A stretch of DNA of 64,000 nucleotides from Delphinapterus leucas (GCF_002288925.2 NW_022098031.1:8974354-9038353); one strand, 5' to 3'; shown: positions 26,701 through 35,991, counted from the first letter of the stretch. Notes: generated from the letters alone by a model not told the origin. Translations and numbers: made by a program.

Positions 26701-29700
26701 CTCTGCAGGGTCCAAGCTCCATAGAATTTTTCCTATCCTCCCATACCCTCCTTAGCAATGGCCTCTGCCCACTAGTGATCCAAGGCTGCACATTACATCT
26801 TTTTTATAGTTTACCCCCCACCACTTTTATCTGCCTCCTCTGAGAAGTCCAGAGCCTGGCTCACAGCAAAGAAAAAGAAAGTGGTTTTGGTACTGGAAAT
26901 GGCTTCCATGATTGATCAATCAACAGTTTGAGCATTGAGTAGGATCAAAGACCTTATCAAAAAAAAAAAAAAGAGAGAGAGAAAGAAAGAAAAAATTACA
27001 ATGCTTGATCATTGTTATTCAACATAACAGAAACCGGCAATTTGTACTCAGATCACAAGTCTGCATTTTAGCAATAAATTCAGATGGTCTGGTTTAGAGA
27101 TGAGTGTGTTATGCTGAATGGATATTTCCAGTGTAACAACAATGACAGAACCATTTAGTGGATTCCTCACTCCCTGGCAAGACATTATTTTTATTGGCTT
27201 TCAGGCAACTTCTATTAATAGATACTACAGTTCTCACTGCAGATTCATGAGTCTGATTCTCCTATTAATAATACTTTTGAGCATATTTTGAACTAAAATG
27301 GGATTTCTTTTTTCCAAATAGGAGTTCAGATTCAGTGCAGGGCACCCACAGGTGTTTTATTTAGAAGTGTGTTCATGGATCATTCCTTCATTGCCATGAT
27401 ATTCATTTTTAATTAAAAGATGAAGGTAGTAGCAGGCAATTGGGACAGAGCACTGGCTGGTGGGAGTGGGAAGCAGGCAGCCACTAGAGAAAGAGATGCC
27501 AGAGATTCCTGGACCAGATGTCAAGGATGTTGGTGCTAATCCTGGCTCTGACCCTAATTTCCAGTGTGACCACTTGTCACTCTAAGCCTCTGTGTCTACA
27601 TATGGAGAAAGAGAAGTGGTGCATATCAGAAGCCTCCAACCTCATCTGGTCTGAGGACCCCTTTTCAAGAGTAAAATATTTCATGGACCCCAGCCTGATG
27701 GTTATACTTTGAATCCCATAATGCTTATAAATGAATCCTGTTTTATTATTTAGCCCTTCCATGGCTTGCTTAAATCTTCTCATCTTAAATATCACTAAAT
27801 TATTGTGACGATACCACCTAATTAAGAATTCCAGTTGCTATTAAAGCTAAACCAACACTTTCATCATATTTAGAGCCTGCTACAAGAGATTCATTTAGGC
27901 TTGTGTATACTGTTTTCATGGTGTGAGATAGTGATGAAGGTCATTTACACATTGAGTCTGAGAGATGCACTTGTCCCTTTAAAAGTAATAATAATAATCC
28001 ATAATAATAAAATGGCCCAGGATACTCAGAGACTGCCTCACATGCATATGGAGAATGACTAAGGAGCAAGGTAGGGACACCAGAAGACGTCTAGGCAGGG
28101 AGGCAAAGAACGTGTTCCATTGTAGGTTGACCTCAGGCAATCTTTTCCTCACTGTATTTCTTTTCATCCCACTCGACACCTCTGAACTCTGGAAGAACTT
28201 GAAAACAGAATTTGGGAAGTGAAACACATAAAATAATTTGTGATCCCAAAGCCTTTTTTTTTCTCCTCTTTCCCTCTTTTTTTTCCTTCCCCAGAAACAG
28301 GAAACAATCTGTCTAATCCACCCTTTTGAGAGTCAGTAGTGAAATCTGCAGTTGTCTTTGTACATCCTTACCTTGGAGGCCTTAAATTGCAATGACATCC
28401 AAAGACCTTACTTGTGGCTTCCCAGACAGGATAGAAAAATGCTTCCAGTGTGCGTCATATCATTGTTTAAATGTTTTGATTAATCACTTTAGTTTGATGA
28501 TTTTTTTTTTTAACTATAACAACCTAAGAAGAGGAATACATATGCCACCAGTTTCCTAGGCTAATATGTGTCCATATTAGCAAAACTAGGTTAAAATAGT
28601 TCCAAAGCTAAAATTTTCACCTCTTGGTATAATTTTTACCAACCTTTGTCTTACATTTAGCCATATCCTTCTGCAATCCCAACTAATCCCAGAGATTCCC
28701 CTTAATTAGTGAATTTCAACGATCTCATTTGAAGATCAGGGATTGAACATTTTGGTTTACTTATTTTCAGAACACTTGAAGGTAAAGCTTAGAAATTGGT
28801 TTGGATTTACTTGACATCACAGTTCTTGAGACCATAACAAGACGTCCTCTCGTAAAACAGATAATGCCAACCGAATCTTCCAAGTGGTTGTCAGGACGAC
28901 CTTTTCCTTCTTCTCAGCTAGGAGCCAATTGAGTGTTAACCTGGGTGTTCAGAAGAAGATTGGCTAGTTTTCAGGAAAAAAAAAAATGGAACTTAAGGTA
29001 TGCTAGTGCATTGAATTATCATTTGACTTGTGTTGGCTTTTATGCCCTACAAATACTTTGTAGAAAAAAGTATCTATATTCAAAACACCCGGTCAGAAAC
29101 AATCAAAATGTTTAAGTTCTTCGTCCTTGAAATGACATGGTATATAGACACAGGGAAGATGTCTGTCTGAGACACCCCAAGTTCAGCCCCAGACGTTAGC
29201 CTTGTTTGACTCATGCCCAAGCTATCAGACCCATGAGGCACATTAACATCCACAACTTTTGTTCTAAATTTACTGTACCAAACTTTACCAAAAGAATTCC
29301 AGATTCAAAAATAATAAAAAGCCAAGGAGCGTAAGTTCCATTGTTAGCCCAGAAGTGAGTCACCGCTGCAGCATTTCTTCTGTCTACTGATTAGACCGGA
29401 TACGCTCTGGGCGGTGCAGCAGGAAAGGCTTGTTGCTCTTTGTATGTGTGAGTTAATAGTCACAAAAGGTCACAATTTTAACATGTTAAAAACCAAATCT
29501 CTCTCCTGGGCATCTGGAGGGGGTTTTTTCAACACACCCTCCCAGTAGCGAAGGTGAAAAAATATATAGTTTTTTCTCTTCTAACCTGAGTTTACCCTCA
29601 GCTGACAAAGCTATGTGCTTTTCTGCAGAGCGTCCGAGAAGACACTGATTTTTTTTGTTTGATGGGGCTAAGGTGACATGTGCTATCTGACATTTCTGGA

Positions 29701-30482
29701 AGGGCAGTATATCTGAATCCTCTCTGGCCTGGCCATACACACTGTTCATATTCTGTGGCCACAAAGAAATCAGAGCCTTGCACCCAACACCATTTTTGCA
29801 GTAAAAGAAGTGACTTTCTTCCAAAGCATGAAATGGGGCAGAATTAGGGTGACCAAATAATATGTCATCCAAAGCCAGGCACTTCTGAGAGTGAAATGGG
29901 GCTTTATTAATAATTACACCATTGGGCTTCCCTGGTGGCACAGTGGTTGAGAGTCCACCTGCCGATGCAGGGGACACGGGTTCGTGCCCTGGGCCGGGAA
30001 GATCCCACATGCCGCGGAGCGGCTGGGCCCGTGAGCCATGGCCACTGAGCCTGCGCGTCCGGAGCCTGTGCTCCGCAACAAGAGAGGCCACAACAGTGAG
30101 AGGCCCGTGTACCGCAAAAAAAAAAAAAAAAAATTACACCATTTACAGGAGTAAATCAGGACTGTCCCAAGCAAACCAGATGCACGATCACCCTAAGGGC
30201 TTATGTTAACTAAGCATTTACCAACAGAATAAGAAATAGAACACGTGGCATTTATTTAGTACTCTCAATGCCACTGTGCTAAGCATTTTATGGATTATCT
30301 CATTTAAACCTTGCAAAGAGTGAAACTTTATTAGGTAAACACCGTTTGCCAGGCCAGTGGTTTTTAAACTTTTTTTTAGTGAACAACAGGAAACAAAACA
30401 CTGGGAAGACAAAATCTTCTACAAAACACCAATATGGAAAACCATTAGCAATAATTAATAAAAGAAAGAAGGATAGGAAGGA

Positions 30483-30526
<44 letters not shown>

Positions 30527-33500
30527 AAAGAAGGAAGGAAGAAAGGAAGAAAGAAAGAAAGAGAAAGAAAAAGAAAAACTGTAAAAAGGAGAACTGCTGC
30601 CCTGGTCAAAACTGTGATTAGAAGCCAGTCCTAAAGGCCCACCCTCCTTCTCCACTACAGGCACCACTGTAGAACCCTGGGCTCCTGGGAATTCTGTGAA
30701 TAGCCTTTGGCTAGACATTGATAGGCTCTGACTCATTTAATCCTCACAATCTTGATGAGGTTTGTCATTAATGTCATTTTATAGGTCAGGAAAACCCAGC
30801 TGGGAGGAACAAATGATTTGTTCAAAATCCTATAGCTGATAGGTTCAAAAGCAAGGATTCAAACTTGTCTCTGTCAGACTCCAAGTCCACTTCTTGCCAC
30901 TAGGTCATCTACCTCCACTGTAGGTGACTTCTAGGCTGGTTAATATTTAGAAACATATTGGGATCTTTCCATCTTGGCTTGCCCAACCTGCGCAATATGG
31001 CAGTGCCTCTGCCAGGTGTGCTCTTAGTTCTACAAGGTCCTCAGAGGACTCATCCCAGAGCCTTCCAACTAGTCCTGTTTGACCAGATAGCACCAAAGAG
31101 CAATAGTAATAAAAACAGTTAGCACTATGGTACCGGCAAGTGCTTAGCTATGTGCTAATAAACAGTTTAAATGGACTGTCCCATTTATAGTTCACAACAG
31201 TGCTATGAGGCAGGTGCTCTTTGAATACCTCATCATGTCGCAGATAAGAGAACAGCACTGCAAAGATTATGTAATAAGGGTAAAGCAGCTAGTAAGTGGT
31301 AGTGACAGGATTTGTCTTGACAACAGTGTATGGTGCCTTTTAACCTCTTAACACACTTTGGTCCCTACTGGTAATGAACGTGATGCTTTGGCATTCTAAG
31401 TGCCTTTTCAGACTCACAGTGACTCTCACAGCTAACTGGGTTGCCTTGCCCTGCTTTTATATGACCTCACCCTTTTTTGATAATCTGATTCCTGTTTGGC
31501 AGTAGATATTGTAGCTTAATGCATTATACCCCCTGGGAAAAGATTTGTGCCCAAAGAGGACTCTCCAATGAGAAGACAGTGCTTTAATATAATGTACTAG
31601 GTAATGGTGGTGATGTCGGCGTGCTGCCCGACTGATGACAACTTTTCTCCACTGAAGCAGCATCTTGATCACCATGGAAATCTTTTAAAATCTTAACTTT
31701 GGTCAAGTTTAAACTATGATCTGTTGGAGGTCAAAGATTATTTAGTGCCTGCTCTTTAAAAGGGAGTTGGATAATGCCTTTTAAAGTAATAAAAAGAGCA
31801 TCCCTACTTCTTACCTTCGAAGACCAGCTTGCTTAGGAACTTATAGATCCAGGCCTCAGCAAGTCCATGGAGCCCTGTCTGACCTGAAAGGTACCTGCAG
31901 TCCAAGTCAGAGCTCTCCTGGAGGCTGAATCAGTACAGGGCTCTCTTGAGGGTTCATGATTAATCTCACGTTGTTTATTTATTCCATAAATGTATTTTGT
32001 ATATAGGCACTATATTAGCTTCTTGAGTATTTTTCACTATGGCCAGCCTAAAGAAGACTGTATTTGTCCCATAACAGAATAAAATCTGCAGGGTAATCCT
32101 AGAATTCAAGTTCTTACAAAGATCAACAGAGAATTCTACATACCAATATATTCAATTGGAAATTTAATATTTTAAAAGATGAGTGTAATGAGTTCCTGAT
32201 TTTGAGTCAGCCTCCAGTTAATGCATTCTGGGATGTCCCTTGCCTTCTTTTAGTCTGGAGTTTATATGTTTTCATATAACATGAGACAGCATGGCCTGGG
32301 TAACTTACTTGACAGGTGTTTACTTAGGACTAGTAAGTGCTTTTCACTTTTGCAAATATGCAAAGACTATAACATCATGCCTGCTCCTAAAGGATCTAAA
32401 ACCCAGTTAAACATAATTTTGGAATGGGATTAGACAGTATATCACACGATATCAAATTACTTATAATAAAGACCCTATCTTAGCCCTGTCTTTCTCTACT
32501 GCCTTATAAATGACAGATAAAAAGACATAAGGCATGCTTGTTAACTATCTGGGAGACACCAATCTGGGGGTGAGAAATAGAGGCTAATATACTGAATGAT
32601 AGAAATAGTGATATCAGTAAATAAGAACTTTGTGCTGAAACCAACAAGTTGAAGTTAATAGGAATAAACAAAAAGTTCTGTATTTAGTTTGAAAAAACTC
32701 AGTAGCATAAGTACAGGATGGAAGAGAGCTGTAATTTTCACATTCAAAAAAATCCTGTGGACTTTTTCATTAACCCAAAGCTTCACTTACTATCCTAAAA
32801 TGCTTGCAAAGCACCAGGCACTAGGTAGGCACTGTGGGATCTTTCCACCCAGTGCACCTGTAGATGCAAACTCATTGGTCTATAACGTGGAGTCCAAGGG
32901 GGAAAATATTCCCACTGACTGGATCTCATTGGGAGTAGACACGACACTCTAAGAAGGTCATATTTGATAAAAACAGCCTGTAGAAAGGGGAGACTAGATG
33001 GGTGAGTGACAGGGAAACCAGCCTGCATAGAAATATTGAGTGACCACAGGATGTTTAGTCTAGAGAAGAAAAGATTACGGGACTTTGATGGTTGTTTTCC
33101 AGCATTTAGAGACTATTGTGTGACTATAAGAGGAGCCTTAAGGTTTTTTGGGGTTATTTCAGTTGGACCAATGGGGCGGGTGAAAGTTAGAGAGGGGCAG
33201 ATTCATTCTGATGTCTTCAGAAGTTTCCCTGCCAACCTTGGCAAAGCCTGAACACTCCAGCAGAAACGAGCTGACCATCTACCATGTAGACTGCTCCCTT
33301 TTGGAAAGACAACATTTTGTTGGCAGTTGGAATACATGATCTCAGAGGATCCCTCTGATGTCAATGCTCTCCCTTTTATTTTTCAAAACAAGTGGGAAGT
33401 AACCTAACTTTTCCTATACCTTCCTTAAGCCTTGAGACCCACAAGAATTTTGCTAGCCTACAACTAATGAGTTCATTTCCCCATCTTCTCCAACTTCGCT

Positions 33501-35991
33501 GGCAGAAACAACATTGACTTAGTTAACAGAATGTCATAGTAAGTATCCTCCAAGCATTAAAATACACTGCTAACCTATCTGGGGTAAAATTGTAATTAAA
33601 ACCTAGACTGTGCCTTCATTCATTCACCAGTTGGACATGTAAATACCAGTGTTCACCAGAACATACAATCAGGGGAAAATCTTGCCTCAGTGTGAAGTAA
33701 ATGGTGGGAAGAAGTTCACAGACCAGAGTCCGTGAGATGGAGCACATATAAGGCTCCACATACCATCTGCAGCTCAAGGAGGGGGACTAATGAGCTGTGC
33801 GGATGCCAGAGGAAGGGAGGCACCTCTCAGCTCCCTGGAGCTGCCTCAATATTTACCGTGGCTGGATCTCCCAAGCTTCACAGTCAAAGCCAGCATATTC
33901 CGGACACCTGCTGTTTTTAGGTGTGCCCAGATGTCATCAGCTAAGAAGAGGAAAAGTCACCACATCCTCAGTTGGCCATTCCTGTTGTCAACTTAGGATC
34001 AAGGAACAATTTGGCCAGAAAGTTGCCTTCAGTACAACAAAATGTGCAGTTCTAGGGAAGAGGACCGATGAAATATTTCTGCCAATAAGTTGCAGTCACC
34101 AAAAAACGTATATTTACCTTTTTATTTCTTGCCAAATACATCATTTGGGCATTATGTCGACCAATTTAGTGTCGTCTTGAAGGGTGAAGTGTTACTAACT
34201 CAATATCACTGCTTAGTTTAAACGGGTGAAATCTTACTGCTTTAGTATCTTGTGAGCTTGTGTTTATAGAGGTGGGCAAGTAAACATAGGTACAAGCCCA
34301 GTTTTAGTTATTACCATTAACTAGAAATCACACTACAGTGAGGCAGTATATTTCGTTTTTTAAGTTGAAGAGCTCAAAGGCCTCAAAATAATTATTTTGA
34401 ATGGTAACAACAGCCACTAGGAAGAACTAGCTAAAACATAAGTTTAAAATTGGTTGTAGCATTGGTTGTAGAGTTATGAAGATGATAAGACTTCAAATAG
34501 TTACTAATAGGGATGTAGTTATTCAGTGAGCAGAAAAAATATGTAACATTTACACAACTATCAGTAGCTTTGCCACGTAAAAGAACCATTATCAAAAAAA
34601 CAAAATGCCACATAGCTATTTTATGTATAAAAGTATAACGAGGAGCATCATTACTTCTCATGAAGTCAGATACCTTCTACTAAGCTAAAACATAAGGTAT
34701 TGGGCTTCCCTGGTGGCGCAGTGGTTGAGAGTCCGCCTGCCGATGCAGGGGACACGGGTTCATGCCCCGGTCCGAGAAGATCCCACATGCCGCGGAGCGG
34801 CTGGGCCCGTGAGCCCTGGCCGCTGAGCCTGCGTGTCTGGAGCCTGTGCCCTGCAACGGGAGAGGCCACAACAGTGAGAGGCCCACGCACCGCAAAAAAA
34901 AAAAACCAAAAAACCAGAAGGTATCTAGGGATGATAATGAAAATGACAAAGGGAAAAAAGCAAGAACCAATTCTCTTTCCAACTCATATAAGGGCCCACC
35001 TGCTATTGTGGGTTTTTTTCATTAATTTTTATTGGGATATAGTTGTTTTACAATGTTGTGTTAGTTTCTACTGTACAGCAAAAGTGAATCAGCTATACAC
35101 ATACATATATCCCCTCTTTTTTGGGATTTCCTTCCCATTTAGGTCACCACAGTGCCTTAAGTAGAGTTCCCCGTGCTATACAGCATGTTCTCATTAGTTG
35201 TCTATTTTATACATAGTATCTGCTATTGTGTTTAGATACTCGGCACACCACCCCCAAAGGTTGCTTCCACATAACATACTCAAATAGACCATTCCAAGGT
35301 AGTTTTTTTACTCGTAGAAAGAGCAACATTTCACAGTTGAGTTTTGTTTAGTAAACCTACATCAATCAATTTTAATCCAAGTGCATAAATCTGTATAAAA
35401 TGAATGATAAGGCACCCGAGAAGTAATACTGACACTCCAGATACGTGAATTTATTTAACCCTCAAAACAATCCTATGAAATAGGTGCTGTTATTCTCCCA
35501 CTTTAACAGAGGAGGAAACTGAGACACAAAGGGTTTTAAGGAACTTGGCCAAGATCACACAACTAAGAATTGGCATAGGAGGGATTTGAACTCAGTCTGG
35601 TTCCAAAGTCCAAGTACCTAACCATGAGGCTGTACTGCCTCTCCAGTGACAATATGTTGGTAAAATTAATCAAATGCCTACTGTGTACTAGGCACTGTGT
35701 TAATCCCTTTATATACAGTAGCATATTAAATTCACCAGTTGGGTCATCTGGACGTAGGTAAGAGAGATAACAAAAGAATCACCAGGCCAACTGTTCTGTG
35801 TGTCTTTAGCCTAACACCTGCGTTTGGGTGTGGTCGCTGAGTTACTTGAGACTGTGGGACGTTAGCAATAAATTATTATATTATCTCTTCCTTGCAGGGG
35901 TGGAATGGTCCAAACCAGTGAGCAGTATGAATTTGTGCATCACGCTCTGTGCCTGTACGAGAGCAGACTTGCGGCAGAAACTGTCCAGTGA
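2695..35991 (+). CDS. PTPRR: PTPRR, 3' portion: receptor-type tyrosine phosphatase R catalytic domain (six spliced exons)
   Basis: Six GT-AG exons (2695-2774, 3214-3351, 15890-16000, 17313-17470, 21018-21131, 35898-35991) join in frame into 230 residues plus TGA. The protein reads as the C-terminal two thirds of a classical PTP domain and matches PTPRR as I recall it, ending [10 protein letters not shown]. Visible catalytic parts are the WPD loop, the [10 protein letters not shown] signature with its Cys and Arg, and the [13 protein letters not shown]-loop. PTPRR is known to dephosphorylate ERK/p38-family MAP kinases through an N-terminal kinase-interaction motif. That motif, the membrane segment and the pTyr loop are encoded upstream of the window. 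PTPN5 and PTPN7 are the close paralogues, but the exon [20 protein letters not shown] fits PTPRR best. No frameshift or lost catalytic residue is seen. By recalled human numbering these are about the last six of fourteen exons. Confidence 0.95.
3214..3351 (+). CDS. PTPRR: PTPRR coding exon (ATQGP...DFWQMVW)
   Basis: This 138-nt, phase 0-0 exon encodes 46 residues. It holds the PTP-family motifs FIATQGP and [10 protein letters not shown], followed by [13 protein letters not shown]. The acceptor (ctcaaactag) has a purine-interrupted pyrimidine tract and the donor is gtatga, so both splice sites are weaker than those of neighbouring exons. The intron before it is only 439 bp; the one after it is about 12.5 kb. 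Confidence 0.97.
3670..3780 (-). mobile_element. L2 3'-end fragment
   Basis: TTTTTGAGCACCTACTAAGT, AACAAACACAAAGATTCCTG and TTCTAGTTGGGGAGATAC follow the reversed L2 consensus order. It ends shortly before the SINE at 3824. Confidence 0.6.
3824..4040 (+). mobile_element. CHR tRNA-derived SINE (cetacean type)
   Basis: Begins GGGCTTCCCTGGTGGCGCAG, contains the B-box-like GGTTCACGCCC and the GC-rich tRNA-unrelated body (CTGAGCCTGCGCGTCCGGAGC), and ends in an AAAATAAAATGAAATAAAAT tail. I could not find a clear target-site duplication. Confidence 0.93.
5240..6330 (+). mobile_element. L1/HAL1-like fragment, split by a SINE
   Basis: An A-rich strand with phrases such as GAAATAATGGCTAAAGATTT, CCAAAACTGGTGAAAGACTT and AATCCACAACTAGACACATC that resemble the end of L1/HAL1 ORF1. 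It is interrupted by the CHR SINE at 5526-5746. The family call and both edges are approximate. Confidence 0.5.
5526..5746 (+). mobile_element. CHR SINE with long pure poly(A) tail
   Basis: A nearly full-length copy with an uninterrupted tail of about 30 As. A 14-bp duplication, AAAAGACTAGGAAG, flanks it at 5512-5525 and 5747-5760. The pure tail and perfect duplication suggest a comparatively recent insertion. It sits inside an older L1/HAL1-like element. Confidence 0.94.
7191..7382 (+). mobile_element. 5'-truncated CHR SINE
   Basis: Starts at GCAGTGGTTGGGAG, lacking the first roughly 15 bases (GGGCTTCCCTGGTGG) present in the other copies. It is nevertheless flanked by a perfect 14-bp duplication, AATAATGGCCACAT, at 7177-7190 and 7383-7396. 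The truncation therefore happened at insertion, not by later deletion. The tail has AATAATAAT form. Confidence 0.92.
8405..8620 (-). repeat. MIR SINE
   Basis: TTATGGATGAGAAACTTGAG, GCTCAGAGCTTAAACCATTT and TCCAAAGCTCATGTACTTAA are the reversed MIR core and 5' end. Confidence 0.75.
9230..9440 (-). mobile_element. Possible old L1 fragment
   Basis: TGCTAGAATTTCATTGTGTG, GTAACCATTTCCTTATTAAG and TTAAGTCATTTCCAATCTTT follow the reversed L1 ORF2 end word by word at high divergence. Confidence 0.45.
9446..9535 (+). repeat. 45-bp tandem duplication
   Basis: Two adjacent copies of a 45-bp unit beginning AATGACCTGGCTAAATG, at 9446-9490 and 9491-9535. The first 36 bases agree except A versus C at one position. 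It lies within a PTPRR intron. Confidence 0.9.
9648..9830 (-). mobile_element. L2 3'-end fragment
   Basis: Begins ATTCATTCATTCATTTGACA, continues AAAACAGACAAAGATCCCTC, TTTCATGGAGTTACAATCTA and GGGGAGACACAATACACAAG: the reversed L2 3' end. Confidence 0.7.
10400..10562 (-). repeat. MIR SINE
   Basis: CTTATTGAGCACTAACCATA, GACACAGGGAGGTTAAGCAA and CCTGCCCAAGGGCAAATGGC match the reversed MIR. Confidence 0.7.
10786..11068 (+). mobile_element. Long CHR/Bov-tA-like tRNA-derived SINE
   Basis: A 283-bp copy starting GGGGACCTCCCTGG, with the B-box-like GGTTCGATCCCTGG and a longer body (ACTAAGCTCACGAGCC, GAGAGAAGCCCGCGCACC). The tail is AAACAAACAAACAAAA. A perfect 15-bp duplication, CAAAGTAGTGGACAA, is at 10771-10785 and 11069-11083. 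It belongs to an older class than the GGGCTTCCC copies. Confidence 0.9.
13994..14158 (-). mobile_element. 5'-truncated L1 3' end, minus orientation
   Basis: Reads TATAGTTGATTTACAATG, GTGTTAGTTTC and GTACAGCAAAGTGATTCAG, then a TA-rich run: the antisense of the cetartiodactyl L1 3' UTR. A 17-bp duplication with one mismatch (AAAGATTGCTTTTTTAA versus AAAGATTTCTTTTTTAA) is at 13977-13993 and 14159-14175. Confidence 0.85.
14968..14991 (+). repeat. AAT microsatellite
   Basis: About seven AAT/ATA units at the edge of a MIR copy. Confidence 0.88.
15001..15176 (-). repeat. MIR SINE
   Basis: GCCTACTGTATGCCTGGCTT, TTGAGGAAACTGAGTCCAGA and TGACTCCAAAGCTTGCACTT match the reversed MIR. It adjoins an AAT microsatellite (14968-14991). 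Confidence 0.75.
15640..15765 (-). mobile_element. Old L1M fragment
   Basis: GCATTGAGATATAATTTATA, TACCCATTTAAAATGTACGG and TTCAGTGGTTTTAGC match the reversed L1M 3' UTR phrase, at high divergence. Confidence 0.6.
15890..16000 (+). CDS. PTPRR: PTPRR coding exon ([16 protein letters not shown]...)
   Basis: This 111-nt, phase 0-0 exon encodes 37 residues from [11 protein letters not shown] to VRNLVLK. The C-x-x-Y-W-P motif is a PTP-domain hallmark, and the [10 protein letters not shown] stretch is what separates PTPRR from PTPN5 and PTPN7 by memory. The acceptor has a long pyrimidine tract (cttctttcccctcctccag) and the donor is gtaaaa. Confidence 0.97.
16001..17312 (+). other. PTPRR: PTPRR intron, 1.3 kb
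   Basis: No repeat or gene is recognised. The middle (about 16380-16800) is less AT-rich than the flanks, and the end (17000-17100) is a short AT-rich block of near-repeated ATATTTA-type words. Confidence 0.8.
17313..17470 (+). CDS. PTPRR: PTPRR coding exon with WPD loop and catalytic cysteine
   Basis: This 158-nt exon encodes [22 protein letters not shown] through GPVVVHC. The general-acid aspartate of the WPD loop is at 17364-17366 and the nucleophilic cysteine at 17466-17468. The exon ends after two bases (AG) of the next serine codon, so the intron cuts the P-loop signature directly after the catalytic cysteine. The donor is gtaagg. The following intron is about 3.5 kb. Confidence 0.97.
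18530..19400 (+). mobile_element. L2-like LINE fragment split by an insertion at about 18916-19070
   Basis: The two halves, 18530-18915 and 19071-19400, both carry the pyrimidine-rich L2 ORF2 style: CTTCCCATTCCC then ATGATGTCCAAACCTTTTAG, AAGATCCTTTATAGGCCCCA and TCTTTAAGCCAGACTAGCC. The middle segment starts AAAGTTCTCAACCTCGGATC, ends in a 15-A run and is foreign to the element. Confidence 0.55.
20455..20900 (+). mobile_element. L2-like LINE fragment
   Basis: A pyrimidine-rich sense strand with TCAACCCTCATTCCAGAATT, GGACTTTTTGCTTTTCTCAC and, near the end, AAAGCACTCAGCACAGGGCC followed by ACTCAGTACATGAGAGCTG, which is the L2-style 3' end phrase. Diverged. Confidence 0.5.
21018..21131 (+). 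CDS. PTPRR: PTPRR coding exon with signature arginine (AGIGRTGCF)
   Basis: This 114-nt exon completes the split serine and continues [19 protein letters not shown] to CQLRVD. The signature arginine, which binds the phosphate, is at 21031-21033. The acceptor is tttcttctcag and the donor a perfect gtgagt. It ends on AG of a split arginine codon that the last exon completes with G. Confidence 0.97.
21540..22190 (-). mobile_element. Old L1M fragment, ORF2 3' end and 3' UTR
   Basis: Antisense to L1: phrases TGGACACTTGGGTTGCTGCC, GTATATACCCAGAAATGGGA and CAGCAGCTGCACCATTTACA are the reversed end of ORF2. The minus strand still reads an L1-like peptide ([31 protein letters not shown]), with degraded frames. 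It is not a functional gene. Confidence 0.85.
22484..22850 (-). mobile_element. Two L2 3'-end fragments in series
   Basis: The first (about 22484-22640) reads GCACAGCGAATATTTATGAA and CTCCTAGAGTTTAGATGCTA. The second (about 22765-22850) reads AATAAATATTTGTTGAGCCC and CTACTATGTACTAGGTCCTA. Both are in minus orientation. Confidence 0.6.
23125..23345 (+). repeat. MIR SINE
   Basis: GATTAAGATTATGGACTCTG, TTGTGTGGCCTTGGGCAAAT, TTTTCTCATCTGGAAAATGG and GTAAAGTGACTGGCACTTAA follow the MIR consensus from 5' to 3'. Confidence 0.8.
23480..24760. other. Pyrimidine-rich block in the last PTPRR intron
   Basis: The + strand is C/T rich for about 1.3 kb, which produces several Ser/Pro/Leu-rich open frames that look like no protein I know. 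It may be an old LINE (L2-like) segment, but I could not match it firmly. No exon is supported. Confidence 0.45.
25003..25170 (-). repeat. MIR SINE
   Basis: TAAAATAAGGAAACAAAGAA, AGCAAGTAACTTGCCCAATG and TCACCTAGCTAAGAAAACTG are the reversed MIR core. Confidence 0.65.
25615..25646 (+). repeat. 16-bp tandem duplication
   Basis: GGGTATGTTAGCTAGA occurs twice back to back with no difference, in the last PTPRR intron. Confidence 0.9.
29844..30196. mobile_element. Inverted-repeat DNA element interrupted by a CHR SINE
   Basis: Ends are a perfect 9-bp inverted repeat, TTAGGGTGA (29844-29852) and TCACCCTAA (30188-30196). Internal phrases (CAGGACTGTCCCAAGCAAAC) fit the GGGTGACC-type palindromic elements of mammals. 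Removing the SINE and one duplication leaves about 130 bp. Confidence 0.65.
29924..30131 (+). mobile_element. CHR SINE nested in an inverted-repeat element
   Basis: A full-length cetacean-type copy with a pure A tail. A 12-bp duplication, AATTACACCATT, lies at 29912-29923 and 30132-30143. The host sequence on both sides rejoins into an older element with ends TTAGGGTGA and TCACCCTAA. Confidence 0.94.
30232..30330 (-). repeat. MIR 3' fragment
   Basis: GGCATTTATTTAGTACTCTC, GTGCTAAGCATTTTATGGAT and CTCATTTAAACCTTGCAAAG are the reversed MIR 3' half. Confidence 0.55.
30461..30578 (+). repeat. GAAA microsatellite
   Basis: A central pure run of about a dozen GAAA units, flanked by GGAA and AGAAA variants, on the purine strand. 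The mirror-symmetric purine tract could adopt a triplex. Open frames through it are low-complexity artefacts. Confidence 0.95.
30720..30910 (-). repeat. MIR SINE
   Basis: CTCATTTAATCCTCACAATC, TTTTATAGGTCAGGAAAACC and CAGACTCCAAGTCCACTTCT match the reversed MIR. Confidence 0.7.
31100..31315 (-). repeat. MIR SINE
   Basis: GTGCTTAGCTATGTGCTAAT, AGTGCTATGAGGCAGGTGCT and GCAGCTAGTAAGTGGTAGTG match the reversed MIR. Confidence 0.7.
34702..34917 (+). mobile_element. CHR SINE
   Basis: A full-length cetacean-type copy starting GGGCTTCCCTGG and ending in a mixed A/ACC tail. A short 7-bp duplication, AAGGTAT, is at 34694-34700 and 34918-34924. Confidence 0.92.
35011..35219 (-). mobile_element. 5'-truncated L1 3' end, minus orientation
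   Basis: Starts with a T-rich stretch (the reversed tail), then TATAGTTGTTTTACAATG, GTACAGCAAAAGTGAATCAG and further antisense L1 3' UTR. An 11-bp duplication, CTGCTATTGTG, is at 35000-35010 and 35220-35230. Confidence 0.87.
35445..35640 (-). repeat. MIR SINE
   Basis: CAATCCTATGAAATAGGTGC, ACAGAGGAGGAAACTGAGAC, GATCACACAACTAAGAATTG and TTCCAAAGTCCAAGTACCTA match the reversed MIR well. A second MIR-like fragment follows at about 35660-35740. Confidence 0.8.
35898..35991 (+). CDS. PTPRR: PTPRR terminal coding exon with Q-loop and stop
   Basis: After acceptor cttccttgcag the exon finishes the split Arg codon, then encodes [20 protein letters not shown] and [10 protein letters not shown], with TGA at 35989-35991. 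The Q-loop glutamine, which positions the hydrolytic water in PTPs, is at 35911-35913. It is separated from the previous exon by an intron of about 14.8 kb. Confidence 0.97.

Larger units (their letters stand above)
21132..35897 (+). other. PTPRR: PTPRR last intron, 14.8 kb
   Basis: Holds an antisense L1M fragment (21540-22190), L2 and MIR pieces (22484-23345, 25003-25170, 30232-31315, 35445-35640), a pyrimidine-rich block (about 23480-24760), a SINE inside a small inverted-repeat element (29844-30196), a GAAA microsatellite (30461-30578), a CHR SINE (34702) and an L1 3' end (35011-35219). Stretches 25200-29840 and 31320-34680 show no repeat or exon I can name. Confidence 0.8.

Noticed and set aside
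29486..30091. Long open frame (201 aa) on the minus strand
   Set aside because: About half of it is the antisense of a CHR SINE, and near-identical peptides ([14 protein letters not shown]) recur wherever a CHR copy lies. The rest has no resemblance to a protein family.
30346..30736. Lys/Glu-rich and Phe/Ser-rich open frames
   Set aside because: They translate the GAAA microsatellite and its complement.
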